Below are positions 27,764 through 35,713 of a stretch of DNA of 64,000 bases, one piece after another (the stretch's first letter is position 1; every line of letters begins with the position of its first letter). Under the pieces are notes generated by a model. It was not told where the DNA came from and made no database searches. It was given only the letters and a program-made list of their open reading frames with translations. Source of the stretch: CAVVEC01 sp963747105 (GTDB lineage Bacteria > Acidobacteriota > Terriglobia > Terriglobales > Acidobacteriaceae). The translations under genes were made by a program, and so were the position numbers. Location: the NCBI GenBank assembly GCA_963747105.1, contig CAVVEC010000008.1, forward strand, positions 1 through 64,000, read 5' to 3'.

Positions 27764-28519
27764 GTGCGCGTTCTTGTACTCAGCGACATTCACAGCAACC
27801 TCGAAGCTTTGGAGGCCTGCCTGGCCGCCGCGCCTGCCTACGACGTGGTCGTGAATCTCGGCGACATCGTAGGCTATGGGGCTAACCCCAACGAGGTCAT
27901 CGAGCGATCCCGCCAGTTGGGGAAATACTTTGTCCGCGGCAATCACGACAAAGCGGCTTGCGGCCTTATCGAGCTCAAGGATTTCAATCCCGTTGCCGCG
28001 CTGGCAGCTTTGTGGACTCGCGATCAGCTCACCACGGAAAATCTGGAATGGCTTCGTTCCCTGCCGCAGGGGCCCCTTCAAATCGAGGGACTTCCCGATG
28101 CGCAGTTTGTGCACGGCTCGCCAGTTGATGAGGATGAATACGTGGTCACGGCGCGGGACGCGGTGGCACCGCTGACGGCGACGGTACCTTCGGTGACCTT
28201 CTTCGGGCACACGCATCTGCAGGGAAGTTTTGCGAGCAACAACGTTCATCTCGATAGCATTCATCCCAGCTACAAGACAGTGGCGAAAAGCGAAAGCAGC
28301 GATTTTCCGTTGAAAGAGGGATCGCGGTATCTGGTGAATCCGGGATCGGTGGGACAGCCTCGCGATGGGGATTGGCGCGCGAGCTTTGCGCTTTACGACT
28401 CGGAGGCGCGGATCGTGACCTTCTGCCGTGCTCCGTACAATGTCAAAGCGGCGCAGGATCGAATCCTCGCCGCCAACCTTCCCCAGCGCTTGGCCACGCG
28501 CCTGGCCGCAGGCAGATGA
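27764..28519 (+). CDS. Metallophosphoesterase (YfcE-like phosphodiesterase)
   Basis: Calcineurin-like dimetal phosphoesterase of 251 residues. All metal motifs are present: LSDIHSNLEAL, LGDIVGYGANP, VRGNHDKAA, HGSP and FFGHTHLQ, followed by LVNPGSVGQPRDGDWR typical of the YfcE/MJ0936 branch. GTG start at 27764; the mature reading begins directly with MRVLVLSDIHSN, leaving no room for a signal peptide, so it is cytoplasmic. Substrate unknown (phosphodiesters in vitro for relatives). It is followed within 25 bases by the RNase H-like gene, so the two are probably co-transcribed. Confidence 0.88.
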   Translation: MRVLVLSDIHSNLEALEACLAAAPAYDVVVNLGDIVGYGANPNEVIERSRQLGKYFVRGNHDKAACGLIELKDFNPVAALAALWTRDQLTTENLEWLRSLPQGPLQIEGLPDAQFVHGSPVDEDEYVVTARDAVAPLTATVPSVTFFGHTHLQGSFASNNVHLDSIHPSYKTVAKSESSDFPLKEGSRYLVNPGSVGQPRDGDWRASFALYDSEARIVTFCRAPYNVKAAQDRILAANLPQRLATRLAAGR

Positions 28520-28543
28520 TGACGTTGGGTGTGAACTTTCGCC

Positions 28544-28978
28544 ATGCTTGAGAAATCTCCCGAACATTACCTGTTGGCCTACACGGATGGCGGCGCGCGC
28601 GGCAATCCCGGTCCCTCCGGATACGGCGTCTTGATCCAGGATGAGGCGGGACGAAAAGTCGCGGCGCTGAGCCAATATCTTGGCCACCAGACCAACAATT
28701 TTGCCGAGTACCAGGGACTGATCGCGGCGCTGGAGTATGCGATTGCGCACGGGCACAAGGCGCTCAAGGTGATCACCGACTCTGAACTGCTGGAGCGGCA
28801 GATCAAGGGCGTTTACAAGGTGAAGAACGCGACCCTGAAGGACCTGCACGCTCGCGCCAAAGAGTTGATTGGCCAACTCGCTTGGTTTTCCATTGGCCAC
28901 GTGCTGCGGGGAAAGAATCAGGAAGCCGACCGCCTGGCGAATGAGGCCATGGATAAAGGCATGGGACGGGCGCGTTGA
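28544..28978 (+). CDS. Ribonuclease H-like (RNase HI family) protein
   Basis: RNase H fold enzyme that cuts the RNA strand of RNA-DNA hybrids, 144 residues. The catalytic acidic set is visible: D in YTDGGARGNPGPSGYG, E in NNFAEYQGLIAALEYA, D in VITDSELLERQIKGVY, and the last Asp in NQEADRLANEAMD. This is the short RNase HI type close to the archaeal and Gram-positive relatives (RnhA-like or RnhC-like). ATG at 28544, 24 bases after the phosphoesterase gene. The stop is followed 19 bases later by the DUF1801 gene. Confidence 0.88.
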   Translation: MLEKSPEHYLLAYTDGGARGNPGPSGYGVLIQDEAGRKVAALSQYLGHQTNNFAEYQGLIAALEYAIAHGHKALKVITDSELLERQIKGVYKVKNATLKDLHARAKELIGQLAWFSIGHVLRGKNQEADRLANEAMDKGMGRAR

Positions 28979-28997
28979 AAAGGGGCGCAGGTGGAAA

Positions 28998-29408
28998 ATG
29001 GCGAAAAAAAAGAAATCTGGCAATCGCAGTCCTGGGGCGAAAGGTAACGTCGTTCCGAAAAACGTCGACGAATACCTTGCTCGTGTCCCGGAGCCCGCTC
29101 GCAGCGCCTTGAACAAGCTCCGCGCGGCGATTCGGTCCGCCGTGCCCCCGGAGGCCACCGAGGCCATCAGTTACCGCATCCCAGCGTTCAAGCACAAAGG
29201 CGTGCTGGTATGGTTCGCCGCGTTTTCCAGCCACTGCAGCTTGTTCCCCGGTGCTTCGGTTATCGAAGCGTTTAAGAGCGACCTTAAAGGGTTCTCCACA
29301 TCCAAAGGGACCATCCATTTCCCTACGGGCAAGCCACTACCGATTGCCCTTGTTAAGAAACTGGTGAAGGCGCGAGTCGCGCAGAATGAGAGCAAGAAAC
29401 GGCACTGA
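28998..29408 (+). CDS. DUF1801 domain protein (YdhG-like)
   Basis: A 136-residue protein of the DUF1801/YdhG type. Blocks: VDEYLARVPEPARSALNKLR, EATEAISYRIPAFKHKGVLV, WFAAFSSHCSLFPG, STSKGTIHFPTGKPLPIALV. Function in the family is unknown; some relatives are proposed to bind iron or act as chaperone-like proteins. The ATG at 28998 starts MAKKKKSGNRS, a basic tail, and is preceded by AGGTGGAAA; the longer upstream frame overlaps the RNase H gene and is rejected. Third gene of a probable phosphoesterase-RNase H-DUF1801 transcription unit. Confidence 0.85.
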   Translation: MAKKKKSGNRSPGAKGNVVPKNVDEYLARVPEPARSALNKLRAAIRSAVPPEATEAISYRIPAFKHKGVLVWFAAFSSHCSLFPGASVIEAFKSDLKGFSTSKGTIHFPTGKPLPIALVKKLVKARVAQNESKKRH

Positions 29409-29488
29409 ACAGATTCCGATTCGAGACTTGTCCTGACTTCCGATGAAGCCGGCAGGCGTCCCACGCTCGTCCTCCATCGAGAGGGTTC

Positions 29489-30289
29489 TTAGTCATCCAC
29501 CACGGGATTTCGCAGCGTTCCCACGCCTTCCACGCTCACCTCGACCACATCACCGGCGACCAGGGCGCCGACGCCCTTGGGCGTGCCGGTGGCAATCAGA
29601 TCGCCGGGGGAAAGCGTCATCACCTGCGAGATGTAGCGCAGGATGACATCGAGCGCGAAGATGAAGTCTTTGGTATTGCCGTCCTGGCGGACTTCTCCAT
29701 TGACTCGCGTCTCAACCCCGACACCGGCCCAGGGATCAATCTCATCCGTCACCAGGGGACCAACGGGACAAAAAGTGTCAAAGCCCTTGGCGCGGGTCCA
29801 CTGGCCATCTTTATTCTGCAGATCACGGGCGGTCACGTCGTTCACGCAGGTGTAGCCAAGAATGTAAGGCCGAACATCCTGGTCGGCGGAGAGTTTGAAA
29901 CACGCCTTGCCGATAACGACGCCCAACTCTCCTTCGTAGTCCACACGCTGAGAAAGCTTCGGCCGGCGGATTTCACGACCCGGCGCCAGCAGCGAAGACG
30001 GCGGTTTAAAAAAGATGAGCGGTTCCGTAGGCACTTCGTTGCCAAGTTCGGCCGCGTGTTCGCGATAATTGCGGCCGACACAGACGACCTTCGACGGGTG
30101 AACCGGCGCGAGTAACGTGGCCTCGGCCAAGGAAACAGAATCCATCCGTTTGCTGGGGACATCTCCGATGTCCCCGCCGCTTTGCTCTGGCGACTTCAGC
30201 AGCACCCGGGTGATCTGCTGCTTACCCGCGACCGATTCGATCAATCCGTGTTGCGAGTCGGTGCCAAGTTGGAATCGGCAATATTTCAT
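29489..30289 (-). CDS. Fumarylacetoacetate hydrolase family protein
   Basis: FAH-fold C-C bond hydrolase or decarboxylase, 266 residues. Conserved blocks: VVCVGRNYREHAAELG, EPLIFFKPPSSLL, RVDYEGELGVVIGK (metal-binding Glu pair), GYTCVNDVTARDLQ, RAKGFDTFCPVGPLV, MTLSPGDLIATGTPKGVG. These place it with the acylpyruvase/2-hydroxyhepta-2,4-diene-1,7-dioate isomerase branch rather than true tyrosine-pathway FAH. Start at the ATG at 30289 (MKYCRFQLG); three extra codons upstream are not needed. It stands alone, so its pathway cannot be read from context. Confidence 0.88.
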   Translation of the reverse strand: MKYCRFQLGTDSQHGLIESVAGKQQITRVLLKSPEQSGGDIGDVPSKRMDSVSLAEATLLAPVHPSKVVCVGRNYREHAAELGNEVPTEPLIFFKPPSSLLAPGREIRRPKLSQRVDYEGELGVVIGKACFKLSADQDVRPYILGYTCVNDVTARDLQNKDGQWTRAKGFDTFCPVGPLVTDEIDPWAGVGVETRVNGEVRQDGNTKDFIFALDVILRYISQVMTLSPGDLIATGTPKGVGALVAGDVVEVSVEGVGTLRNPVVDD

Positions 30290-30299
30290 AGAAAGCAAT

Positions 30300-30390
30300 C
30301 AGCATTTAGCACTTAGCACTTAGTCCCTGAACATTCTTGCCAGCAGCCCTTCCGACCGCGCCCGGTCCAATTGGTAAGTGCTGAATGCTG
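30300..30390. repeat. Long inverted repeat between FAH and lipoprotein genes
   Basis: Sixteen bases at 30300-30315 pair with 30375-30390 with one mismatch (CAGCATTTAGCACTTA against TAAGTGCTGAATGCTG). The sequence TTAGCACTTAGCACTTAG resembles the simple intergenic repeats also seen near 2060-2100 and 6350-6395. Could act as a terminator for the lipoprotein gene or be a passive repeat. Confidence 0.4.
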
Positions 30391-30393
30391 CTC

Positions 30394-31500
30394 TTATGGT
30401 ACCGCTTCGCTCGCCTCCTCCGAACACGCGCTTTCATTCCCGCGCACGTCCACCGCTGACACCGAATAGAAATAGCTGTGTCCTGATGCGACGTTCGGGT
30501 CGCGGAAGGCCGGTGTCTTCAACGGCTCGGAATTGATTTTCGCGGGCTCACCCGCCGATTCACGACGGAAGACATTGTATCCGGCAAGATCGGCGTCGGT
30601 GTCTGGAGCCCAGATCAAATCAATGAAGGTTGGCTGGCCCGCTCCCGAAAATGCTGCCTGCAGGCCGGAAGGAACGGCAGGAGGGAAAATATCATGGGCG
30701 AAGACACTAACTGACGGCGTGTCGTCGCCTTCAAACCAGCTCTCTTTTTTCCCCGCTGCGTGGATCAGCGTCACGACGGTCGCCCGATAGAAATATGTCC
30801 TCTCCCACTCGAAGCTATGGTCCAGAAGCACATAGGATCGCAAGGTTCCCAACGGCAACTCCCCGGCGACCATGTCTGCCTGAGAGCCTCCCTCCCGACG
30901 ATACACGCGGTAAATGCGGCGTAAACCCGGGGATTCGGGAGGGTGTGGAATTCCCGTCCAGCTTAGGATCACCCCATCCGCCGTCACCTGGTACCGGAAA
31001 TCATCTGGCGGAGGCAGTGCAGCAACCGCGGGCACTTGTACCGTGTTCGAAAGGCCCGCGCTGCGCCCATTTTCATTTTGCACGGAAACCGCATAAGAAA
31101 TCTGTGCGGCAGGATCTTGGCTGAGAAGTGTGCGCGGAAGAGTGTCGGTATAGGCAGCCTGAATGTTTACGGCGGACTGCGCCTTGGACCGACTGGATTG
31201 AACCAACGGCAGCAGCACGGCGGCTTGGGTTGCCGGGTCGGCGCAATCGCGGATTTCGGTATCGAGGCTTCTGCAAATGCGCGTCGCGCCCAAATGACGG
31301 ATTCTGCCGTGATCCGTGGTTTCGGCAGGCACGGTCCAGGCCAAATAAACACTGTCACCCTTGCGTACGGCCCGAAGATCGGTAACCGGCTGGGGCAGAT
31401 CGAGCGATGGAGGCTTAGGAATACCAGGAACGCCGCAGCCCACGAGCACAACCAACAAGAATCCGCAAAGCAGGCCGTCGAAAGAGCGCGCGAGTTTCAT
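30394..31500 (-). CDS. Lipoprotein with fibronectin type III domains
   Basis: A 368-residue exported lipoprotein. The ATG at 31500 (MKLARSFDGLL) gives a lipoprotein signal peptide with lipobox LVGC (GFLLVVLVGCGVPG), so the longer upstream frame to 31662 is rejected. The body contains about three Fn3-like beta domains, with PQPVTDLRAVRKGDSVYLAW, FRYQVTADGVILSWTG and VPSGLQAAFSGAGQPTFIDL-type strand patterns, each ending in YFYRATVV- or YFYSVSAVD-like strands. Likely anchored in the outer or inner membrane as a surface or periplasmic adhesion or scaffold protein. No enzyme domain is seen. Confidence 0.8.
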   Translation of the reverse strand: MKLARSFDGLLCGFLLVVLVGCGVPGIPKPPSLDLPQPVTDLRAVRKGDSVYLAWTVPAETTDHGRIRHLGATRICRSLDTEIRDCADPATQAAVLLPLVQSSRSKAQSAVNIQAAYTDTLPRTLLSQDPAAQISYAVSVQNENGRSAGLSNTVQVPAVAALPPPDDFRYQVTADGVILSWTGIPHPPESPGLRRIYRVYRREGGSQADMVAGELPLGTLRSYVLLDHSFEWERTYFYRATVVTLIHAAGKKESWFEGDDTPSVSVFAHDIFPPAVPSGLQAAFSGAGQPTFIDLIWAPDTDADLAGYNVFRRESAGEPAKINSEPLKTPAFRDPNVASGHSYFYSVSAVDVRGNESACSEEASEAVP

Positions 31501-31537
31501 CGGGTGAAGAGGTTCAGCGTAACACGAACTTATTAAG

Positions 31538-31566
31538 CAATGGAGGATGGGCGTCCTCGCCCGTCT
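31538..31566. repeat. REP element, left of RAYT
   Basis: Inverted partner of 32128-32156, 28 of 29 bases matching. Core stem GGGCGTCCTCGCCC. It overlaps the last bases of the RAYT gene stop codon. Confidence 0.75.
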
Positions 31567-32038
31567 AATGCCTGGTAGCTTCCGTGTCCCTCCAAATCCA
31601 CCGATAGTCCAACGGATTTGAAGCCAGCCCCGCCCCGACCGGATTTCCGAGTATGTACTCAACCTTGTCGATGATGCTTTCCTCGCGACGTAACGCCCGG
31701 TCGAACGACTCCTGTTCCCACACTTTGCCTTTGCGCCCGAGAGCGTGATTGATCCGATGAGCTGACGCGCCTTTGATCGCCTGCATAATCTCTGCGATGC
31801 TGATGGGCCCGCGCTCGTCTGAAAGAGGAATCAAGACGAGATGCACATGGTCCGGCATGACTACGAGCCCATACAAGTGGAACTTCTTATCATTTCCTGT
31901 GAGGCAGGTTTCGACCACAATATCGCGCGCAGTTTCCGGTAGGATCCACCGCTGATAGGTGGGGAATGTAACGAAGAAGGCCTTGTGGTCGGGTTGATAG
32001 TGGGGGAGCTTACGACGGTATTCGTATTTTCTGAGCAC
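31565..32038 (-). CDS. REP-associated tyrosine transposase (RAYT, Y1 family)
   Basis: HUH-superfamily single-strand nuclease of the IS200/IS605-like TnpA-REP branch, 157 residues. The HUH motif is in VMPDHVHLVLIPLS; the catalytic Tyr lies in DKVEYILGNPVGAGL; the YRRKLPHYQPDHKAFFVTF start and EQESFDRALRRE block are typical. RAYTs bind and cut REP palindromes. Two such palindromes flank the gene in inverted orientation (31538-31566 and 32128-32156), with a third at 26344-26371, so this is a complete RAYT-REP unit. The frame is intact. Confidence 0.9.
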   Translation of the reverse strand: MLRKYEYRRKLPHYQPDHKAFFVTFPTYQRWILPETARDIVVETCLTGNDKKFHLYGLVVMPDHVHLVLIPLSDERGPISIAEIMQAIKGASAHRINHALGRKGKVWEQESFDRALRREESIIDKVEYILGNPVGAGLASNPLDYRWIWRDTEATRH

Positions 32039-32127
32039 GACGCGCTCAGATTAGCATCACTAACCTTAACTAGGCAGAGTCGGCTGCTCTTTTATGTTGC
32101 TAAAATTCCCGAATGTGGACCATGGCC

Positions 32128-32156
32128 AGACGGGCGAGGACGCCCGTCCTCCATTG
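32128..32156. repeat. REP element, right of RAYT
   Basis: Begins AGACGGGCGAGGACGCCCGT and ends CCTCCATTG. It is about 90 bases from the RAYT start and ten bases downstream of the hslU stop codon. Confidence 0.75.
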
Positions 32157-32166
32157 CTGAGGGAAG

Positions 32167-33579
32167 TTACAGGATGTAGCGCGACAGATCCTGGTCCTTC
32201 ACAATGTCCGCCAGCATGTGGCGGACGTAGTCGGCGTCTACTTTGATGTGCTCGCCTTTTTTATCGGGCGCGTCGAAGCTGATCTCATCCAGCACGCGCT
32301 CCATGATCGTATGCAGGCGGCGGGCGCCGATGTTTTCCGTGCCTTCGTTCACGCGGAAAGCGAAGCGGGCAATCTCGTCCAGGGACTCCTTGGTAAATTC
32401 CAGCTTCACGCCCTCGGTTTCGAGCAGAGCCGTGTACTGCTTCACCAGCGAAGACTTGGGCTCGGTCAGGATGCGGATGAAGTCGTCCATGGTGAGCGAC
32501 TGCAGTTCCACACGGATCGGAAATCTTCCCTGCAGTTCGGGGATCAAGTCGCTGGGTTTGGAGACATGGAAAGCGCCCGCCGCAACGAACAAAATGTGGT
32601 CGGTGCGAACCATGCCGTAACGAGTATTGACGGTAGTCCCTTCCACGATGGGCAGAATGTCGCGTTGCACACCCTCGCGTGAAACGTCCGGCCCGTGACC
32701 GCTTTCCCGGCCGGCGATCTTGTCGATCTCGTCGAGGAAGATGATGCCCGAATCCTCCACCCGATCGATGGCGATGCGCGTCACCTGGTCCATATCAATG
32801 AGGCGCTGCTCTTCTTCCTGGATCAGGTACTCGAAAGCCTCGTTCACCTTCATCTTCCGCTTCTTGGTGCGCTGGCCGAAGATGTTGGGCAACATGTCCT
32901 TGATGTTGACGTCCATCTCCTCGACGCCCTGGTTGGAAATAATCTCGAACGATGGGAAATTGCGTTCGCGGACATCAATTTCCACCATGCGCTCGTCCAG
33001 TTTGCCTTCGCGCAGTTGCTGGCGCAGCTTCTCCCGCGTGCGGCTTTGCGACTCGCCCGTAGTAGTTCCTTCAAGGATCAGCCCGCTGTGCCCGGTGTCT
33101 GCCGCGCGCGGCGGAGGGGGCGGCGGCAGAAGAATATCTAACAGGCGCTCCTCGGCGTTGAGCTCGGCTTTGTCCGCCACATCTTCCAGCTTTTCTTCGC
33201 GCACCATCTCAATCGCGATCTCAACCAGGTCTCGGATCATGGACTCAACATCGCGCCCAACATATCCAACCTCGGTGAACTTCGACGCTTCCACTTTGAG
33301 GAAGGGTGAGTTGGCCAGTTTGGCCAGGCGGCGGGCAATCTCGGTTTTGCCCACGCCCGTGGGCCCGATCATGATGATGTTCTTGGGAATGATTTCTTCC
33401 GCCAGATCAGGGGCAAGCTTCTGGCGCCGCATACGATTGCGCAGGGCAATGGCTACGGCACGCTTTGCGTCTTTCTGTCCGACGACGTGCTTATCCAGTT
33501 CGGCTACGATCTCACGCGGCGTGAGCTCGTCCAGAGCGATCTGTTCTTCTTCGACGGTTCCGGGTAAGTAGATGGCCAT
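32167..33579 (-). CDS. hslU: HslU, ATPase subunit of the HslUV protease
   Basis: AAA+ unfoldase that feeds proteins to HslV. The 470 residues start MAIYLPGTVEEEQIALDELT, then Walker A GPTGVGKTEIARRLAK, the pore motif in KFTEVGYVGRDVESM, Walker B GIIFLDEIDKIAG, a sensor-1 region and the C-terminal SRYIL tail that docks into HslV. The intermediate domain holds a run of six prolines (LLPPPPPPRAADTGH), longer than usual and probably a flexible loop. It lies directly downstream of hslV with a hairpin between them, the standard hslVU operon. Confidence 0.95.
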   Translation of the reverse strand: MAIYLPGTVEEEQIALDELTPREIVAELDKHVVGQKDAKRAVAIALRNRMRRQKLAPDLAEEIIPKNIIMIGPTGVGKTEIARRLAKLANSPFLKVEASKFTEVGYVGRDVESMIRDLVEIAIEMVREEKLEDVADKAELNAEERLLDILLPPPPPPRAADTGHSGLILEGTTTGESQSRTREKLRQQLREGKLDERMVEIDVRERNFPSFEIISNQGVEEMDVNIKDMLPNIFGQRTKKRKMKVNEAFEYLIQEEEQRLIDMDQVTRIAIDRVEDSGIIFLDEIDKIAGRESGHGPDVSREGVQRDILPIVEGTTVNTRYGMVRTDHILFVAAGAFHVSKPSDLIPELQGRFPIRVELQSLTMDDFIRILTEPKSSLVKQYTALLETEGVKLEFTKESLDEIARFAFRVNEGTENIGARRLHTIMERVLDEISFDAPDKKGEHIKVDADYVRHMLADIVKDQDLSRYIL

Positions 33580-33582
33580 GTT

Positions 33583-33622
33583 AGTAGTGAGGAGTCAGTG
33601 CTGGGAGCTGACTCCTGACTAC
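33583..33622. repeat. Hairpin in the hslV-hslU gap
   Basis: GTAGTGAGGAGTCAG pairs with CTGACTCCTGACTAC with one mismatch, filling most of the 50-base gap between hslV and hslU. It resembles the ACTGACTCCTGACTAC type repeats at 6352-6396. No T-run follows, so it may adjust the HslV:HslU ratio by RNA processing rather than stop transcription. Confidence 0.45.
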
Positions 33623-33629
33623 TGACCCC

Positions 33630-34172
33630 TCATAATTCCTCGATCGTTACCTTGTCATTGGTATAAATGCACATTTTTCCCGCGATCTTCATCGCCTCTT
33701 CGGCAATCTGGCGGGCGGATAGCTGGGTGTGCTCCGCCAGTGCCTGGGCCGCGGCTTGCGCATACGGCCCGCCACTGCCGATGGCGGCAATGCCGCCGTC
33801 CGGCTCAATCACATCGCCTTGGCCGCTGAGTAGGAATGTCTGCTCTTTGTCGGAGACCAGCAGCAATGCTTCCAAATGTCGCAGAAACTTGTCTGTCCGC
33901 CAATCCTTGGCTAGCTCCACTGCCGCCCGGCCGATATTGCCATGATATTGCTCCAGCTTCGATTCGAAACGGCTGAAGAGGGAAAACGCATCCGCGGTTG
34001 AACCGGCAAATCCGGCCAGAATCTTATCCTGATACAAACGGCGGATTTTCTTGGCGGAATGTTTGATGATGCCTTCGCCGAGCGTGACCTGTCCGTCGCC
34101 AGCCATCACCACATTGCCGTTGCGGCGCACACAAAGAACCGTGGTGGAGCGGACTAATCGCTTCGTTGGCAT
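33630..34172 (-). CDS. hslV: HslV, proteolytic subunit of the HslUV protease
   Basis: Threonine protease forming a double hexamer with HslU, 180 residues. After a short propeptide (MPTKRLVRS) the active-site Thr begins TTVLCVRRNGNVVMAGDGQV; downstream blocks are KIRRLYQDKILAGFAGSTAD, RTDKFLRHLEALLLVSDKE and IGSGGPYAQAAAQAL. The nine-residue propeptide is longer than the single Met removed in E. coli, as in several other phyla. First gene of the hslVU operon. Confidence 0.95.
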   Translation of the reverse strand: MPTKRLVRSTTVLCVRRNGNVVMAGDGQVTLGEGIIKHSAKKIRRLYQDKILAGFAGSTADAFSLFSRFESKLEQYHGNIGRAAVELAKDWRTDKFLRHLEALLLVSDKEQTFLLSGQGDVIEPDGGIAAIGSGGPYAQAAAQALAEHTQLSARQIAEEAMKIAGKMCIYTNDKVTIEEL

Positions 34173-34228
34173 GAGCGCAATTCCTTATTATAGCAGTGCT
34201 CAACGGCGAACGATGGCGGCTCGGTAGC

Positions 34229-34399
34229 GGCTCAGTTTGGATGAACCTTCCACCCAGCGTCATCCTAAGGGACTTTCAGTCCCGAAGGATCTCGCGCACA
34301 GCGGTGCGGTTGCCCAGCCAAAGTGCATATCCGCTAAACGCAGGATCCTTCGCAAGCCCAGGATGACGCCGTCTAAGAGACGGCATTTCAAACTGAGCG
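34229..34399 (-). repeat. MITE-like repeat, copy 2 (171 bp, inverted)
   Basis: Reverse-oriented copy of 27516-27687, with ends GGCTCAGTTT and AAACTGAGC. Inserted between hslV and folP. Internal segments are conserved at roughly 75-80 percent by eye, so the copies are not recent. Confidence 0.65.
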
Positions 34400-34461
34400 G
34401 CTATCTCTGCCTTCGCGATCTTTGTCGTGGCGTTCCTTGCCGCACAAATGACGACGAATCC

Positions 34462-35403
34462 TCAGCCCACCACCACGTCCGCCATCCGCACTGCGTCGGC
34501 ACAGGCCCGGACGTCATGCGTGCGAATGATGTGTGCGCCTTTCAAAATGACTGCCGTCTCGGCGGCGATAGTGCCGTAGAGACGGCCGGTCACGGGAGCA
34601 TCCTGGCCGTCGCGCGCCAGCGCGCGTCCGATAAACGACTTCCGCGACACCCCTGCCAGCAACGGATAACGCAGCTCATGGAATTCGTCGAACCGCTTGA
34701 GCAGGGGATAATTCTCCTGAAAACTCTTGCCGAATCCAAAACCAGGATCGAGCACAAGCCGCTCGCGCTTCACGCCCGCCATCACAGCAACGTCCGCCCA
34801 TTGCCGCAGTTCGCGCTTCACCAGGGTCACGATATCGGAGACCGGAGGCAAGCTGCGCCACTCCTCTGGACGCCCGCGCATGTGCATCAGCACGGCTCCG
34901 CATTTCAGCGCAGCCAGCGTCTTCGCCATCTGCGGATCCCAGCGAAAGCCGCTTACATCGTTTACGATCTCGGCGCCGGCTTCGACGGCCGCGCGCGCCA
35001 CGTTCGACTTGTAGGTATCCACTGAAATCACGGTTTCGGGACGTTTTTGCTTCAGCGATGCAATCACCGGGATGACTCGCTCCAGCTCTTCTTTCTCGCT
35101 GACCGGCATCTCGCCGGCTGGGCTCTCTCGCGACAGATTTGCCGCAGACGCGGTGCCTCCTGCGGCGGTTCCGGCGGAACTGAGAACTTGTGCTCCCGGG
35201 CGCGTGGATTCTCCGCCCACGTCAATGATGTCGGCGCCATCCTGCAATAGCTGAAGAGCGTATTCCACCGCGCGGTCGCGGTCGAAGTGCAGGCCTCCGT
35301 CGGAAAACGAGTCAGGCGTCACGTTGACCACGCCCATGATCAGCGTGCGCTTCCCCAACTGCAGGCAGCGCGTGGTTGTGTTCCATTCGAAGACCGGACG
35401 CAT
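34462..35403 (-). CDS. folP: Dihydropteroate synthase
   Basis: Joins p-aminobenzoate to dihydropterin pyrophosphate in folate synthesis. The 313 residues (ATG at 35403, MRPVFEWNTTTRCLQLGKRT) carry the family motifs IMGVVNVTPDSFSDGG, DIIDVGGESTRPGAQ, ISVDTYKSNVARAAVEAGAE, VNDVSGF, LDPGFGFGKSFQENYPLL, AGVSRKSFIGRAL and IIRTHDVRACADAVRM. Between GAQVLSS and VSEKEELERV there is an insertion of about 24 small residues (AGTAAGGTASAANLSRES) in the flexible loop 2 region that is usually short. The longer frame upstream to 35487 is not conserved. Monocistronic here. Confidence 0.93.
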   Translation of the reverse strand: MRPVFEWNTTTRCLQLGKRTLIMGVVNVTPDSFSDGGLHFDRDRAVEYALQLLQDGADIIDVGGESTRPGAQVLSSAGTAAGGTASAANLSRESPAGEMPVSEKEELERVIPVIASLKQKRPETVISVDTYKSNVARAAVEAGAEIVNDVSGFRWDPQMAKTLAALKCGAVLMHMRGRPEEWRSLPPVSDIVTLVKRELRQWADVAVMAGVKRERLVLDPGFGFGKSFQENYPLLKRFDEFHELRYPLLAGVSRKSFIGRALARDGQDAPVTGRLYGTIAAETAVILKGAHIIRTHDVRACADAVRMADVVVG

Positions 35404-35713
35404 GCGCCCGATTCTAAACCTGGATAGCGCCCTGTAAGAATCGCCGCAGGACTGACCCCGGCTCCGGTCCCGAGGGGTGCTTATCAATGTGGCCTGTTAG
35501 GAGTTTGCGCAATAGTCGCAAGTTCTTGCAACTGTCGCCCAGAAGGATACGATTTCCGCGCTGGAAGCGCGATTCCCTCTTGACTTTCGCCAAAGGTAAG
35601 GTAGGATTCCACTCCGTGGGCTGCATGTCGTTCGGCATGCTAGATAGGAAACTGGCCCCATCACCCTTTAGTTTTGAAACAAGCTTGTTAAACAAACTTT
35701 CAGGAGGAATCTA
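35404..35713. promoter_or_regulatory. Intergenic region with candidate sigma-70 promoter for the secreted protein gene
   Basis: Divergent gap between folP and the secreted protein gene. TTGACT at 35580-35585 and TAGGAT at 35602-35607 are spaced by 16 bases, a plausible promoter giving a leader of about 100 bases. AGGAGG stands eight bases ahead of the GTG at 35714. Nothing else is evident. Confidence 0.3.

Noticed and set aside
27692..29167. A 491-residue minus-strand open frame
   Set aside because: It lies opposite three conserved plus-strand genes (phosphoesterase, RNase H, DUF1801), whose catalytic motifs are clear.
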